NCBI GenBank assembly: GCA_903832085.1
Contig: CAIKZZ010000040.1
Coordinates: 20,556-84,555, forward strand
Length of the DNA: 64,000 nucleotides
Reading direction: 5' to 3'
Origin: an uncultured Pseudomonadota bacterium
GTDB taxonomy: Bacteria; Pseudomonadota; Gammaproteobacteria; Steroidobacterales; Steroidobacteraceae
Below, piece after piece: positions 56,129 through 64,000 of this stretch (position 1 is its first letter; every line of letters begins with the position of its first letter). The notes beneath the pieces are model-generated. The model searched no databases and was not told the DNA's origin. It worked only from the letters and a program-made list of their open reading frames with translations. Both the position numbers and the translations under genes were made by a program.

Positions 56129-57055
56129 TCACTCGATGTGAATCAACCAATAGTGATCAACGAGTAGCGCTAAGAATAAAAGCCCCAAGTAATTAATCGA
56201 CCAGCGAAAGGTCTGCATGGGCATTTCAGGCTGCGGGCGTGTCCACAACTTCCACGAATACACCAAGAAAACGGTATCCAGAATCAGGGCGCTCAGTAGA
56301 TAAATTAGGCCACTCATACGCGTCAGGAACGGCAGTATAGTGACGACGACGAGCAGGACTGTATAGAGCAGTATGTGCAATCGCGTGAGTTCCACGCCGT
56401 ATATTACCGGCAGCATTGGCATGCCGACTTTGGCGTACTCATCGCGCCGAGCGACGGCGAGCGCCCAAAAATGCGGTGGCGTCCACGTGAAAATAATCAA
56501 GAACAGCAGGAGTGCATTTGGGTCAATCGCGTTGGTGACCGCCGCCCAGCCTAGTACCGGAGGGGCGGCGCCTGCTGCGCCGCCGATGACAATATTTTGG
56601 GGAGTGGCACGCTTTAACCACAGCGTGTAGACGATGGCGTAGCCGATCAAGGAGCTAAACGTTAGTGCAGCAGTTAAGGAGTTGACGAGCAGTACCAGAA
56701 TCAGCATCGAGGCGAGCCCAAGGGCAAACGCAAAGCATAGCGCCCCTACTTCAGTGACCGCGCCTGTTGGCATGGGCCGATGGCGTGTACGCGCCATTTC
56801 TCCATCGATGCGCTGATCAATCACGTGATTGATGGTGGCGGCCGAGGCGGCGGCGAGCCAGATACCGAGCGTTCCCCAAATAAGTGCGCGCAGCGGCGGC
56901 AGTCCAGGAACCGCGAGGAACATGCCGACGATGGCGGTAAACGCAATCAACAGTACGACTTTTGGCTTCGTCAGCTCCAAGTAGTCGCGCCATAGCGCCC
57001 GCTTACCATTTGTGGCGATAGTCGGTGTCTCTAGGGTGTCGTTTGGGCCGGTCAT
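56129..57055 (-). CDS. cyoE: Protoheme IX farnesyltransferase (heme O synthase)
   Basis: UbiA-type membrane prenyltransferase (308 residues, about nine helices) that adds a farnesyl group to heme B, giving heme O for terminal oxidases. The first Asp-rich motif NHVIDQRIDGEMARTRHRPMPTG is clear, as is YTLWLKRATPQNIVIGGAAGAAPPVLGW. I start at MTGPNDTLET (57055); the ORF's 56 extra residues are Cys/Arg-rich and overlap the upstream gene's end. It follows ctaA on the same strand, 94 bases away. Confidence 0.94.
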   Translation of the reverse strand: MTGPNDTLETPTIATNGKRALWRDYLELTKPKVVLLIAFTAIVGMFLAVPGLPPLRALIWGTLGIWLAAASAATINHVIDQRIDGEMARTRHRPMPTGAVTEVGALCFAFALGLASMLILVLLVNSLTAALTFSSLIGYAIVYTLWLKRATPQNIVIGGAAGAAPPVLGWAAVTNAIDPNALLLFLIIFTWTPPHFWALAVARRDEYAKVGMPMLPVIYGVELTRLHILLYTVLLVVVTILPFLTRMSGLIYLLSALILDTVFLVYSWKLWTRPQPEMPMQTFRWSINYLGLLFLALLVDHYWLIHIE

Positions 57056-57149
57056 ATTGGTGCAGTCACCGGAGCGAAAAAGGCGGATGCAGCCTATCAC
57101 GACAGGACCACTATCGCGCGTGCAGTTGTGGAGCCGCGGTGATCGTGGA

Positions 57150-58160
57150 TTAGGCCGTGCGTCTTGAGTGCAGACTATGCACAAGACTGAGTATGGACAG
57201 CAGTAAAAACGCAGCGCCCGCATTGTGCAGTGTGCCGAGCCACAATGGGAATCCCTGCAATACTAAGTTCATTCCGATCAACAGTTGCACGATCAATGCC
57301 GCCGCGACCGCCAGTGAGGCAAGGCGCGTGCACGGGTTTTGCGAGCGTCGATAGGCAAGCACGACTAGGCTTGTGATCAGTAGCGCGACAATCACGGCGC
57401 CTAAGCGATGTGTGTAGTGGATCGCTGTGCGTGCCGATAGCTCAAGTGGTGCGCCGTTGTTGTCGAGGCCGAGTTTGTGAGTGACAGAAAAGCCGCGTGC
57501 AAAGTCCATCGGCGGTGCAGCGCTACCCTGACATAGTGGAAAATCTGGGCAGGCGGTTGCCGCGTAATTTGTGCTCGTCCAGCCGCCGAGCAGTATTTGG
57601 CCCGCAATAATCACGCCGCCAAGCAGAGCAAGTGCTCGCACTGGGCGCTCGGCCATGGTGAGCGCGGTGTGGCGTGGTTCTAATGATAGCCACCACAGGA
57701 TGGAGAGCGTCGTCAGTCCACCGACGAGGTGCAGTGTCACTATCAGGGGCTTTAGCAGCAGCGTCACAGTAAATGCACCGAGCGCTCCTTGCAGACAGAC
57801 GATAGTCAACAGTGCAAAGGGCAGGATGCGCGGCTGCCCAGGTTCGCGGCGGTTGCGCACCGCAAGTACGCACAGTCCGATGATGAGCAGCCCTAATGTG
57901 GAAGCGATATAGCGGTGCACCATCTCGTGCAGCGCTTTTTGATAGTCAAAGGGGTTACTTGGATAGGCGGCAGTCGCAGCGGGCAGGTGTTCTGCGACGC
58001 CGGCTGGGTGGACATGGCCATAGCAGCCGGGCCAGTCCGGGCAACCGAGTCCCGCATCAGTGAGGCGTACCCAGGCCCCCACAACGACGACGATGGCGGC
58101 GAGCACAGCGGCGACGCGGGCAGCGTGACGAAATAGCGCGAGTGGTCGGGATTTGATCAT
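57150..58160 (-). CDS. ctaA: Heme A synthase, COX15/CtaA family
   Basis: Converts heme O to heme A, the cofactor of aa3-type cytochrome oxidase. In 336 residues there are about eight membrane helices; GAWVRLTDAGLGCPDWPGCYG, the ALHEMVHRYIAS helix with paired His, LHLVGGL, and IHYTHRLGAVIVA with further haem ligands are all typical. CPDFPLCQG repeats the paired Cys motif. It precedes cyoE, so heme O and A synthesis are encoded together, although no oxidase subunit lies in this window. Confidence 0.94.
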   Translation of the reverse strand: MIKSRPLALFRHAARVAAVLAAIVVVVGAWVRLTDAGLGCPDWPGCYGHVHPAGVAEHLPAATAAYPSNPFDYQKALHEMVHRYIASTLGLLIIGLCVLAVRNRREPGQPRILPFALLTIVCLQGALGAFTVTLLLKPLIVTLHLVGGLTTLSILWWLSLEPRHTALTMAERPVRALALLGGVIIAGQILLGGWTSTNYAATACPDFPLCQGSAAPPMDFARGFSVTHKLGLDNNGAPLELSARTAIHYTHRLGAVIVALLITSLVVLAYRRSQNPCTRLASLAVAAALIVQLLIGMNLVLQGFPLWLGTLHNAGAAFLLLSILSLVHSLHSRRTA

Positions 58161-58494
58161 CCCGGCTATCGTGGCCGACTCCGTAGATTCCGTCTAGCGT
58201 GAACCGTTGCGATGACATAGTCGGCTTGCACCGTCAGGTGGCGAACGGTCATTAAAACTGACGGATCCTTAAATAGTGCTGCCACCGCATGCCTAAAAGC
58301 GACATGAGATTGTCATTTAAAGATCAAAGGCCGTAGCCGGCAGCCCAATGTGGATGGACGAGCCCGAAGAAGCGGCTGACCACGAAAATTTCTTTAGTCA
58401 TCAATGGCTAGGTCGCGATTTGTTGTGTGTTTTCCTCCTGCGCCGGGTGTGTTATATCTACGCGTTAGGCCGAGTCCCCGTATGAGAGTAGTCC
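58161..58494. other. Divergent intergenic region, ctaA and fds operon
   Basis: These 334 bases separate ctaA (leftward) from fdsG (rightward) and must carry the fds promoter. I see no gene. A perfect 7-bp inverted repeat CCGTCAG...CTGACGG spans 58231-58264 around a 20-base spacer and could bind a regulator, for example a LysR-type protein such as FdsR in Cupriavidus. No convincing -35/-10 pair, ModE box or riboswitch could be identified by eye. Confidence 0.45.
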
Positions 58495-59019
58495 ATGTCC
58501 ACATCCCCTAAACGCGTCATCCCTATTAAGGTAGAACGCGCCAGTACGCTCTCGCCGGCCGACCAAGCCTCGGTGGGGGCGATCTGCGAACGCTTAAAGA
58601 CATTGCCAGGCGCATTGCTGCCGATCTTGCATGAGGTGCAAGGCGCACTCGGTTACGTGCCTGATGACGCGATTCCCCTGATCGCCAGTGCGCTCAATGT
58701 GACGCGTGCCGAAGTGCATGGCGTTGTGACCTTCTATCATTATTTTCGGACTCACAAGCCCGGCCGGCACGTGCTGCAGCTGTGTCGTGCCGAAGCCTGC
58801 CAGGCAGTCGGTGGGGCGGCGCTTGAGGCGCATGCGAAGCGTAGTTTAGGCATCGATTTTCACGGTACAACCGCTGATGGCGCCATTACGCTGGAGCCTG
58901 TGTATTGCCTGGGTAATTGCGCGCTGGGGCCCGCCGCATTGCTCGATGATCAGCTGCAGGGTCGAGTGACGTGTGACCGCTTTGATGCGCTGGTCGCCGC
59001 TGCGAGGAAAGGCGTATGA
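58495..59019 (+). CDS. fdsG: NAD-dependent formate dehydrogenase gamma subunit (NuoE-like)
   Basis: A 174-residue thioredoxin-like [2Fe-2S] subunit related to NuoE of complex I. The four cluster cysteines are in [14 protein letters not shown] and [10 protein letters not shown]. The N-terminal helical part with [45 protein letters not shown] is typical. It passes electrons to FdsB. The gene overlaps fdsB by four bases and opens the fds operon. Confidence 0.92.
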   Translation: MSTSPKRVIPIKVERASTLSPADQASVGAICERLKTLPGALLPILHEVQGALGYVPDDAIPLIASALNVTRAEVHGVVTFYHYFRTHKPGRHVLQLCRAEACQAVGGAALEAHAKRSLGIDFHGTTADGAITLEPVYCLGNCALGPAALLDDQLQGRVTCDRFDALVAAARKGV

Positions 59020-60575
59020 GCGCGATTAAGATTTATGTGCCGCGCGATGCGGCGGCTCGATCATTAGGTGCCGATGGAACTGCCGAGGCGATTCTGACGG
59101 AAGCCGCTCGGTATGGCATCAGCGTGCAACTAATACGCAACGGGTCACGCGGCATGCTGTGGCTGGAGCCATTGGTTGAGGTCGAAACTGCGGCTGGTCG
59201 TGTGGCCTACGGCCCAGTAAATGCTGCTGATGTGCCGGGACTCTTTAAGGCGAATTTTACATCCGGAAACGCGCATCCATTAGCGCACGGACTCACCAGT
59301 GAGATGCCCTATTTGAAGAATCAGGAGCGCCTGACGTTTGCCCGTGCAGGCATCACTGATCCTGTGAGTTTGAGCGACTATCTGCAGCATGATGGTTTCC
59401 GCGGACTACGCGCCGCACTGAAGATGAGCCCTGCCGATATTGTGGCCGCAGTGACTGATTCTGGTCTGCGTGGTCGTGGCGGCGCGGCGTTTCCAGCGGG
59501 CATCAAGTGGAAAACCGTACTTGGGGCTGCAGGCCCACAAAAGTACATCGTCTGTAATGCCGATGAAGGCGACTCCGGCACGTTCTCTGACCGCATGATT
59601 ATGGAAGGCGATCCTTTCGTACTGATTGAAGGTATGACGATCGCCGGTATCGCGACGGGCGCGACCCATGGCTACATTTATTTGCGTTGCGAATATCCAG
59701 ACGCGCACAAGGCGCTGAATGAGGCCATCGCAAGCGCCTATAGCGAAGGTTATTTGGGCGCAGATATTCAAGACAGTGGTAAGCGTTTTGATTTAGAGGT
59801 TCGCTTAGGCGCGGGCGCTTACATTTGCGGTGAGGAAACCGCATTGCTTGAATCACTGGAAGGCAAGCGTGGGCAGGTGCGTTTCAAGCCACCATTGCCC
59901 GCGCTGCAAGGCTTGTTTGGTCAGCCGACAGTCATTAACAACGTGATTACGCTCGCTTCAGTGCCCATTATTCTCGATAAGGGTGCAGAGCACTATCGTA
60001 CCTTTGGTATGGGGCGCTCGCGTGGCACCTTGCCGTTGCAGCTCGCCGGCAATATCAAGCATGGCGGACTCGTTGAAAAAGCCTTCGGTCTGACGTTGCG
60101 CGAAGTGCTGTACGACATTGGTGGCGGCAGCTTAAGCGGCAGGCCCATTCGTGCGGTACAGGTGGGCGGGCCGTTGGGCGCTTACTTGCCCGAATCACAA
60201 TTTGATACACCGCTTGATTACGAGGCCTTTGCCGGTATTAAAGCGATGTTAGGACATGGCGGCATCGTCGTGTTTGATGACAGTGTTGATATGGCAGCGC
60301 AGGCGCGTTATGCGATGGAGTTTTGTACCGTCGAATCGTGTGGCAAGTGCACACCATGCCGTATTGGTTCTACGCGAGGCGTTGAGGTCATTGATCGCAT
60401 GGTATCTGGCGACAATCCAGTTAAACAGGAAGTTGTACTGCGTGATTTGTGTGAAACCATGGTGCATGGATCGCTGTGTGCGATGGGCGGATTAACACCA
60501 TATCCGGTGATCTCCGCACTCAATCACTTTCCGGAAGATTTTCGTACGCGCAAGACCAATGCGCTTAACGCATAA
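59016..60575 (+). CDS. fdsB: NAD-dependent formate dehydrogenase beta subunit (NuoF-like)
   Basis: FMN- and NAD-binding diaphorase subunit, 519 residues. FMN site: [19 protein letters not shown] site: [20 protein letters not shown]; [4Fe-4S] site: [16 protein letters not shown]. It has an extra ~120-residue N-terminal region before the NuoF core, as FdsB/HoxF-type proteins do. It passes electrons from the Mo subunit chain to NAD+. It overlaps fdsG by ATGA and is 24 bases before fdsA. Confidence 0.94.
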   Translation: MSAIKIYVPRDAAARSLGADGTAEAILTEAARYGISVQLIRNGSRGMLWLEPLVEVETAAGRVAYGPVNAADVPGLFKANFTSGNAHPLAHGLTSEMPYLKNQERLTFARAGITDPVSLSDYLQHDGFRGLRAALKMSPADIVAAVTDSGLRGRGGAAFPAGIKWKTVLGAAGPQKYIVCNADEGDSGTFSDRMIMEGDPFVLIEGMTIAGIATGATHGYIYLRCEYPDAHKALNEAIASAYSEGYLGADIQDSGKRFDLEVRLGAGAYICGEETALLESLEGKRGQVRFKPPLPALQGLFGQPTVINNVITLASVPIILDKGAEHYRTFGMGRSRGTLPLQLAGNIKHGGLVEKAFGLTLREVLYDIGGGSLSGRPIRAVQVGGPLGAYLPESQFDTPLDYEAFAGIKAMLGHGGIVVFDDSVDMAAQARYAMEFCTVESCGKCTPCRIGSTRGVEVIDRMVSGDNPVKQEVVLRDLCETMVHGSLCAMGGLTPYPVISALNHFPEDFRTRKTNALNA

Positions 60576-60599
60576 AGTTATTTTGTAGGGGATCGGATC

Positions 60600-63452
60600 A
60601 TGTTATCCATTGTTGAGCAGGATTTCGGCACGCCGCAACGCAGCACCGGTAAGATGGTGACGCTGACAATCGACGGCCAGGAAGTGGAGGCACTCGAGGG
60701 AACCTCTGTCATGCGCGCCGCTGCCGAAGCGGGCCTGAAGATTCCAAAACTGTGCGCCACTGACCAGCTCGAAGCCTTTGGCTCGTGTCGCTTGTGCCTC
60801 GTTCAGATCGACGGCATGAAGGGCTTGCCTGCATCCTGCACCACGCTCGTTGCAGAGGGCATGAAGGTCACTACCCAGAACAAGCAAATTGCCGATGTGC
60901 GCCGTGGCGTGATGGAGCTGTACATCTCTGATCATCCGCTCGACTGCTTGACCTGCCCGGCCAATGGACATTGTGAGTTGCAGGACATGGCTGGCGCTGT
61001 CGGTTTGCGCGAAGTGCGTTACGGCTATGAAGGCGAGAACCACTTAGATGCGAAGAAGGACGAGAGCAATCCCTACTTCACCTTTGATGCGAGCAAATGC
61101 ATTGTTTGCTCCCGTTGCGTGCGCGCCTGCGATGAGCGGCAGGGCACGCTTGCGCTGACGATTCAAGGACGTGGCTTTGGCTCCAAGGTCGCTGCCAGTC
61201 AGAACGAGTCCTTTATGGATTCGGAATGTGTGTCGTGCGGTGCCTGCGTGCAGGCATGTCCAACAGCCACGCTCTCCGAGAAGACACTGATCGATAAGGG
61301 ACAAGCGGAGCACAGCGCCGTCACCACCTGCGCTTACTGCGGCGTGGGCTGTTCATTCCGTGCCGAGATGAAGGGCGAGGAACTCGTGCGCATGGTGCCC
61401 AATATGAACGGGATGGCTAACCATGGCCACTCTTGCGTCAAGGGGCGTTTCGCGATCGGTTATACCACCCACCCGGATCGGATCACCAAGCCCATGATCC
61501 GCGCAAAGATCACCGACGCTTGGCGTGAGGTGTCGTGGGATGAAGCCATCGGTCATGCGGCGAGTGAATTAAAGCGCATTCAGGCGAAGTACGGGCGTGA
61601 GTCGATAGGGGGGATCACCTCATCACGGTGCACAAATGAAGAGGTATACCTCGTACAGAAACTGATTCGTGCAGGCTTTGGCAATAACAACGTCGATACG
61701 TGTGCGCGTGTTTGCCACTCGCCGACGGGTTATGGACTCAAAATGACTTTAGGCGAGTCAGCCGGTACCCAGAACTTTGATTCTGTGATGAAAGCAGATG
61801 TGATTTTTGTCATCGGCGCTAATCCGACGGCAGGGCACCCCGTGTTTGCGTCTCAAATGAAGCGGCGCATCCGCCAAGGAGCGAAACTGATTGTGGGCGA
61901 TCCGCGCACCATTGATCTTGTGCAGTCGCCGCATATCCAGGCGGACTACCATTTAAAGCTCCGTCCAGGAACCAACGTCGCTCTGATCAACAGCATGTCG
62001 CATGTGGTCGCTACCGAGGGGTTGATTAAGGAAGAGTTTGTTAGCGAACGCTGCGAGATGCCGTCGTTCAACCGATGGCGCGCCTTTGTGAGCGAGCCTA
62101 AGAATTCACCTGAAGCGATGGAGTCAGTGACCGGCGTGCCGGCGGAAACTGTGCGCGCTGCTGCGCGTCTGTATGCATCCGCGGGTAATGCGGCAATTTA
62201 TTACGGCCTAGGCGTTACCGAACACGCGCAGGGCTCGACCATGGTGCTTGGGATTGCAAATCTTGCGATGGCGACGGGCAATGTGGGTCGGGAAGGCGTG
62301 GGCGTGAACCCACTACGTGGTCAGAATAACGTGCAAGGTTCCTGCGACATGGGCTCCATGCCGCACGAGTTTCCGGGCTACCGCCATGTCTCAGACACGA
62401 CGGTGCGCGAGATGTTCGAGCACAATTGGGGCGCGCCGTTGAGCAGTGAACCGGGCATGCGTATTCCGAATATGTTGGAAGCGGCGCTCGATAAAGAGTT
62501 CATGGGTATCTATATCAATGGCGAAGATATCGTCCAGTCGGATCCCAACACAACGCACGTCGCTGCTGCCATGATGGCGATGGAGTGCGTGATCGTGCAG
62601 GACATTTTCCTAAACGAGACTGCCAAATTTGCCCACGTGTTGCTGCCGGGTTCCACGTTTCTTGAGAAGGATGGCACCTTCACCAACGCGGAGCGGCGTA
62701 TCTCGAGGGTGCGCAAAGTCATGCAGCCCAAGGGTGGATATTCTGACTGGCAGGTCACCCAGATGCTCGCCAATGCGATGGGCTATCCGATGAACTATAG
62801 CCACCCATCCGAGATCATGGATGAGATTGCGCGCCTCACGCCAACATTTACGGGCGTGAGCTTTAAGCGCATTGATGAGCTCGGTAGTATTCAGTGGCCG
62901 TGCAATGATGCAGCGCCAACCGGCACACCGACGATGCATATTGATAAGTTTGTCCGTGGTAAGGGCCAGTTCATGATTACCGAATATGTGCCCACCATTG
63001 AGAAGGTCACGGCCAAGTACCCATTGATTCTGACCACTGGGCGTATTTTGAGCCAGTACAACGTGGGGGCGCAGACGCGCCGCACTGAGAATAATCAGTG
63101 GCATAGCGAGGATCTGATCGAGATTCACCCTCATGATGCCGAGGATCGTGGCATTCATGATGGCGACTGGGTTGGTATGACCAGCCGGGCGGGTGAGACA
63201 GTGTTGCGTGCCACCGTGACTGATCGTGTACAGCCCGGCGTGGTTTACACGACTTTCCACTTCCCAGAATCCGGCGCGAACGTCATTACTACCGATAACT
63301 CGGACTGGGCGACCAACTGCCCTGAATACAAAGTCACTGCAGTACAAGCGGTACGCGTGAGTCAGCCAGGCGAATGGCCGCAGCGTTTCCGAGCATTCAG
63401 CGAACCACAGATGAATGTAGTGCCTGCCGCTGACGTGTTCGTGACACCGTAG
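60600..63452 (+). CDS. fdsA: NAD-dependent formate dehydrogenase alpha subunit (molybdopterin)
   Basis: Catalytic subunit of 950 residues that oxidises formate to CO2 at a bis-pyranopterin Mo centre. The N-terminal [2Fe-2S] domain has CRLCLVQIDGMKGLPASC, then the His/Cys cluster HPLDCLTCPANGHCELQD, two [4Fe-4S] ferredoxin motifs (CIVCSRCVRACDERQG and CVSCGACVQACPTATL) and the MopB cluster CAYCGVGCSF. The Mo ligand is Cys372 in RVCHSPTG (not selenocysteine), next to the conserved His. The C-terminal molydop-binding domain ends the chain. No Tat signal is present, so the enzyme is cytoplasmic. The stop TAG is adjacent to the fdsD start. Confidence 0.96.
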   Translation: MLSIVEQDFGTPQRSTGKMVTLTIDGQEVEALEGTSVMRAAAEAGLKIPKLCATDQLEAFGSCRLCLVQIDGMKGLPASCTTLVAEGMKVTTQNKQIADVRRGVMELYISDHPLDCLTCPANGHCELQDMAGAVGLREVRYGYEGENHLDAKKDESNPYFTFDASKCIVCSRCVRACDERQGTLALTIQGRGFGSKVAASQNESFMDSECVSCGACVQACPTATLSEKTLIDKGQAEHSAVTTCAYCGVGCSFRAEMKGEELVRMVPNMNGMANHGHSCVKGRFAIGYTTHPDRITKPMIRAKITDAWREVSWDEAIGHAASELKRIQAKYGRESIGGITSSRCTNEEVYLVQKLIRAGFGNNNVDTCARVCHSPTGYGLKMTLGESAGTQNFDSVMKADVIFVIGANPTAGHPVFASQMKRRIRQGAKLIVGDPRTIDLVQSPHIQADYHLKLRPGTNVALINSMSHVVATEGLIKEEFVSERCEMPSFNRWRAFVSEPKNSPEAMESVTGVPAETVRAAARLYASAGNAAIYYGLGVTEHAQGSTMVLGIANLAMATGNVGREGVGVNPLRGQNNVQGSCDMGSMPHEFPGYRHVSDTTVREMFEHNWGAPLSSEPGMRIPNMLEAALDKEFMGIYINGEDIVQSDPNTTHVAAAMMAMECVIVQDIFLNETAKFAHVLLPGSTFLEKDGTFTNAERRISRVRKVMQPKGGYSDWQVTQMLANAMGYPMNYSHPSEIMDEIARLTPTFTGVSFKRIDELGSIQWPCNDAAPTGTPTMHIDKFVRGKGQFMITEYVPTIEKVTAKYPLILTTGRILSQYNVGAQTRRTENNQWHSEDLIEIHPHDAEDRGIHDGDWVGMTSRAGETVLRATVTDRVQPGVVYTTFHFPESGANVITTDNSDWATNCPEYKVTAVQAVRVSQPGEWPQRFRAFSEPQMNVVPAADVFVTP

Positions 63453-63460
63453 TGACTGTC

Positions 63461-63700
63461 ATGCGACAAGACAAGATAGTCAAAATGGCGAACGATATCG
63501 GGGCTTTCTATCAGTCCGATCCTGATCACGATGCGGCAATTGTCGCAATGCTGAGTCACATCAGTCGCTTTTGGGCTAAGCGCATGCGTGAGAAGCTCAT
63601 TGCGCACGCCAAAGAGGCTGACTCCGGCCTCAGTCCACTGTCACTCGCCGTTGCTGAGCGCTTAGCTGCGGCCAGTGTGACCACTGCTCTGAAGTCCTGA
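63461..63700 (+). CDS. fdsD: Formate dehydrogenase delta subunit
   Basis: A 79-residue protein of the FdsD family (delta subunit, PF11390), with the typical opening KIVKMANDIGAFYQSDPD and the central helix MLSHISRFWAKRMREKLIAH. It stabilises or helps assemble the Mo formate dehydrogenase. The ATG at 63461 is the likely start; a GTG at 63452 that overlaps the fdsA stop by one base would add three residues. In Cupriavidus the sulfur-transfer gene fdsC stands between fdsA and fdsD, but here it does not. Confidence 0.85.
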   Translation: MRQDKIVKMANDIGAFYQSDPDHDAAIVAMLSHISRFWAKRMREKLIAHAKEADSGLSPLSLAVAERLAAASVTTALKS

Positions 63701-64000
63701 GCTTTTCAGTTCACTGCTTATACTTAAAGCGCGTGCATCACAGAAGCCTAGCTACAGCGTCGTCACAATAACGCTGCCCACTCAGCTGGAATTCGTATCA
63801 AGACGTCTTCATGGGCATATTCGCCGCCATACAACCCATTCGTATGAGTGATTGATGCCAAGAAGCGCGTTTGCTGTCTCCGACTCAAAGGCGCCCACGA
63901 CCTGGCCTACCAGCATTGACCGTCGCTTTGTAGGCGCTAACTGCCGTGACTGACTAGGATCCGAGCTCATGTGTCGCTAGCCTGCTGCTGAATCAATTGA
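63701..64000. other. Downstream of fds, no supported gene
   Basis: The last 300 bases contain no recognisable gene, terminator hairpin or RNA. On the minus strand a 35-codon frame (roughly 63920 down to 63812) reads like protein in part, but is too short and lacks a ribosome site, so I do not call it. An fdsC gene or other accessory gene may start beyond the window. Confidence 0.4.

Noticed and set aside
58161..58494. Molybdenum-cofactor riboswitch before the Mo-enzyme operon
   Set aside because: I looked for the paired-helix pattern and found only a loose AGCCG/CGGCT pairing, which is not enough to support it.
62610..63347. 245-codon open frame opposite fdsA
   Set aside because: It lies wholly inside fdsA, whose motifs are certain; the antisense product has no family features.
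1..64000. tRNA genes, CRISPR arrays, insertion sequences
   Set aside because: Scanning the intergenic gaps I saw no TPsiC-type arm in a cloverleaf context, no regularly spaced repeats and no transposase or terminal repeats; a tRNAscan-SE and ISfinder run would settle it.

Overview
The window looks like one continuous piece of chromosome from a Gram-negative gammaproteobacterium outside the Enterobacterales. It carries SecB, TatABC, a tripartite RND pump with an outer-membrane lipoprotein, and the block glnA / DUF4124 / ntrB / ntrC. The rhodanese-grxC-secB-gpsA run and a one-chain class I fumarase fit the same group. Coding DNA is moderately GC-rich. I see no rRNA, tRNA, CRISPR array, phage structural gene or insertion sequence, and gene packing is dense with many 1-4 base overlaps.

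Layout. 1-2140: the start of an acyl-CoA synthetase (runs off the left edge), divergent from a short-chain dehydrogenase. 2166-5248: glyQ-glyS. 5571-10182: glutamine synthetase with the NtrB/NtrC nitrogen two-component system, preceded by a good NtrC-type operator. 10250-13097: a Tat-type amidohydrolase and a MscS channel, then a 478-base gene-free stretch. 13576-19032: PyrD (class 1B type), TrmL, GpsA, SecB, Grx, rhodanese, EnvC-like, MAPEG. 19205-20918: an amidohydrolase homologue that has lost most metal ligands, and a small four-helix membrane protein. 20919-27407: seven minus-strand genes, EamA transporter, OPT and POT peptide transporters, TatCBA, Dtd. 27408-27861: a gene-free region holding a 270-base island of about 21% GC, just before fumarase. 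29391-32254: TrkA-TrkH potassium uptake. 32431-41371: a four-gene MdtABC-like efflux operon with its outer-membrane channel. 41379-43914: UvrD-type helicase and an unknown small protein. 44079-50003: three exported or lipoprotein peptidases/hydrolases and a HIT protein. 50100-56125: a CtlX-type hydrolase, an Lrp/AsnC regulator, and a lysine-catabolism-like operon (lysine 6-dehydrogenase-like, ALDH7, aminotransferase, metallo-hydrolase). 56129-58160: heme O and heme A synthesis. 58495-63700: NAD-dependent molybdenum formate dehydrogenase fdsGBA-D.

Together the genes suggest an aerobic, haem-copper-oxidase-using heterotroph that takes up peptides (OPT, POT), hydrolyses them outside the cytoplasm (CocE/S15-like, DUF885, S41), burns amino acids such as lysine, and can draw NADH from formate. 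Nitrogen control by NtrBC sits beside glutamine synthetase. I found no clear large undescribed multi-gene system. The most unusual points are the very AT-rich structured island before fumarase, the degenerate amidohydrolase, a phased operator array between the Lrp regulator and the lysine genes, the orphan class 1B PyrD with a possible leaderless start, a basic tail on the acyl-CoA synthetase, and the lack of fdsC between fdsA and fdsD.
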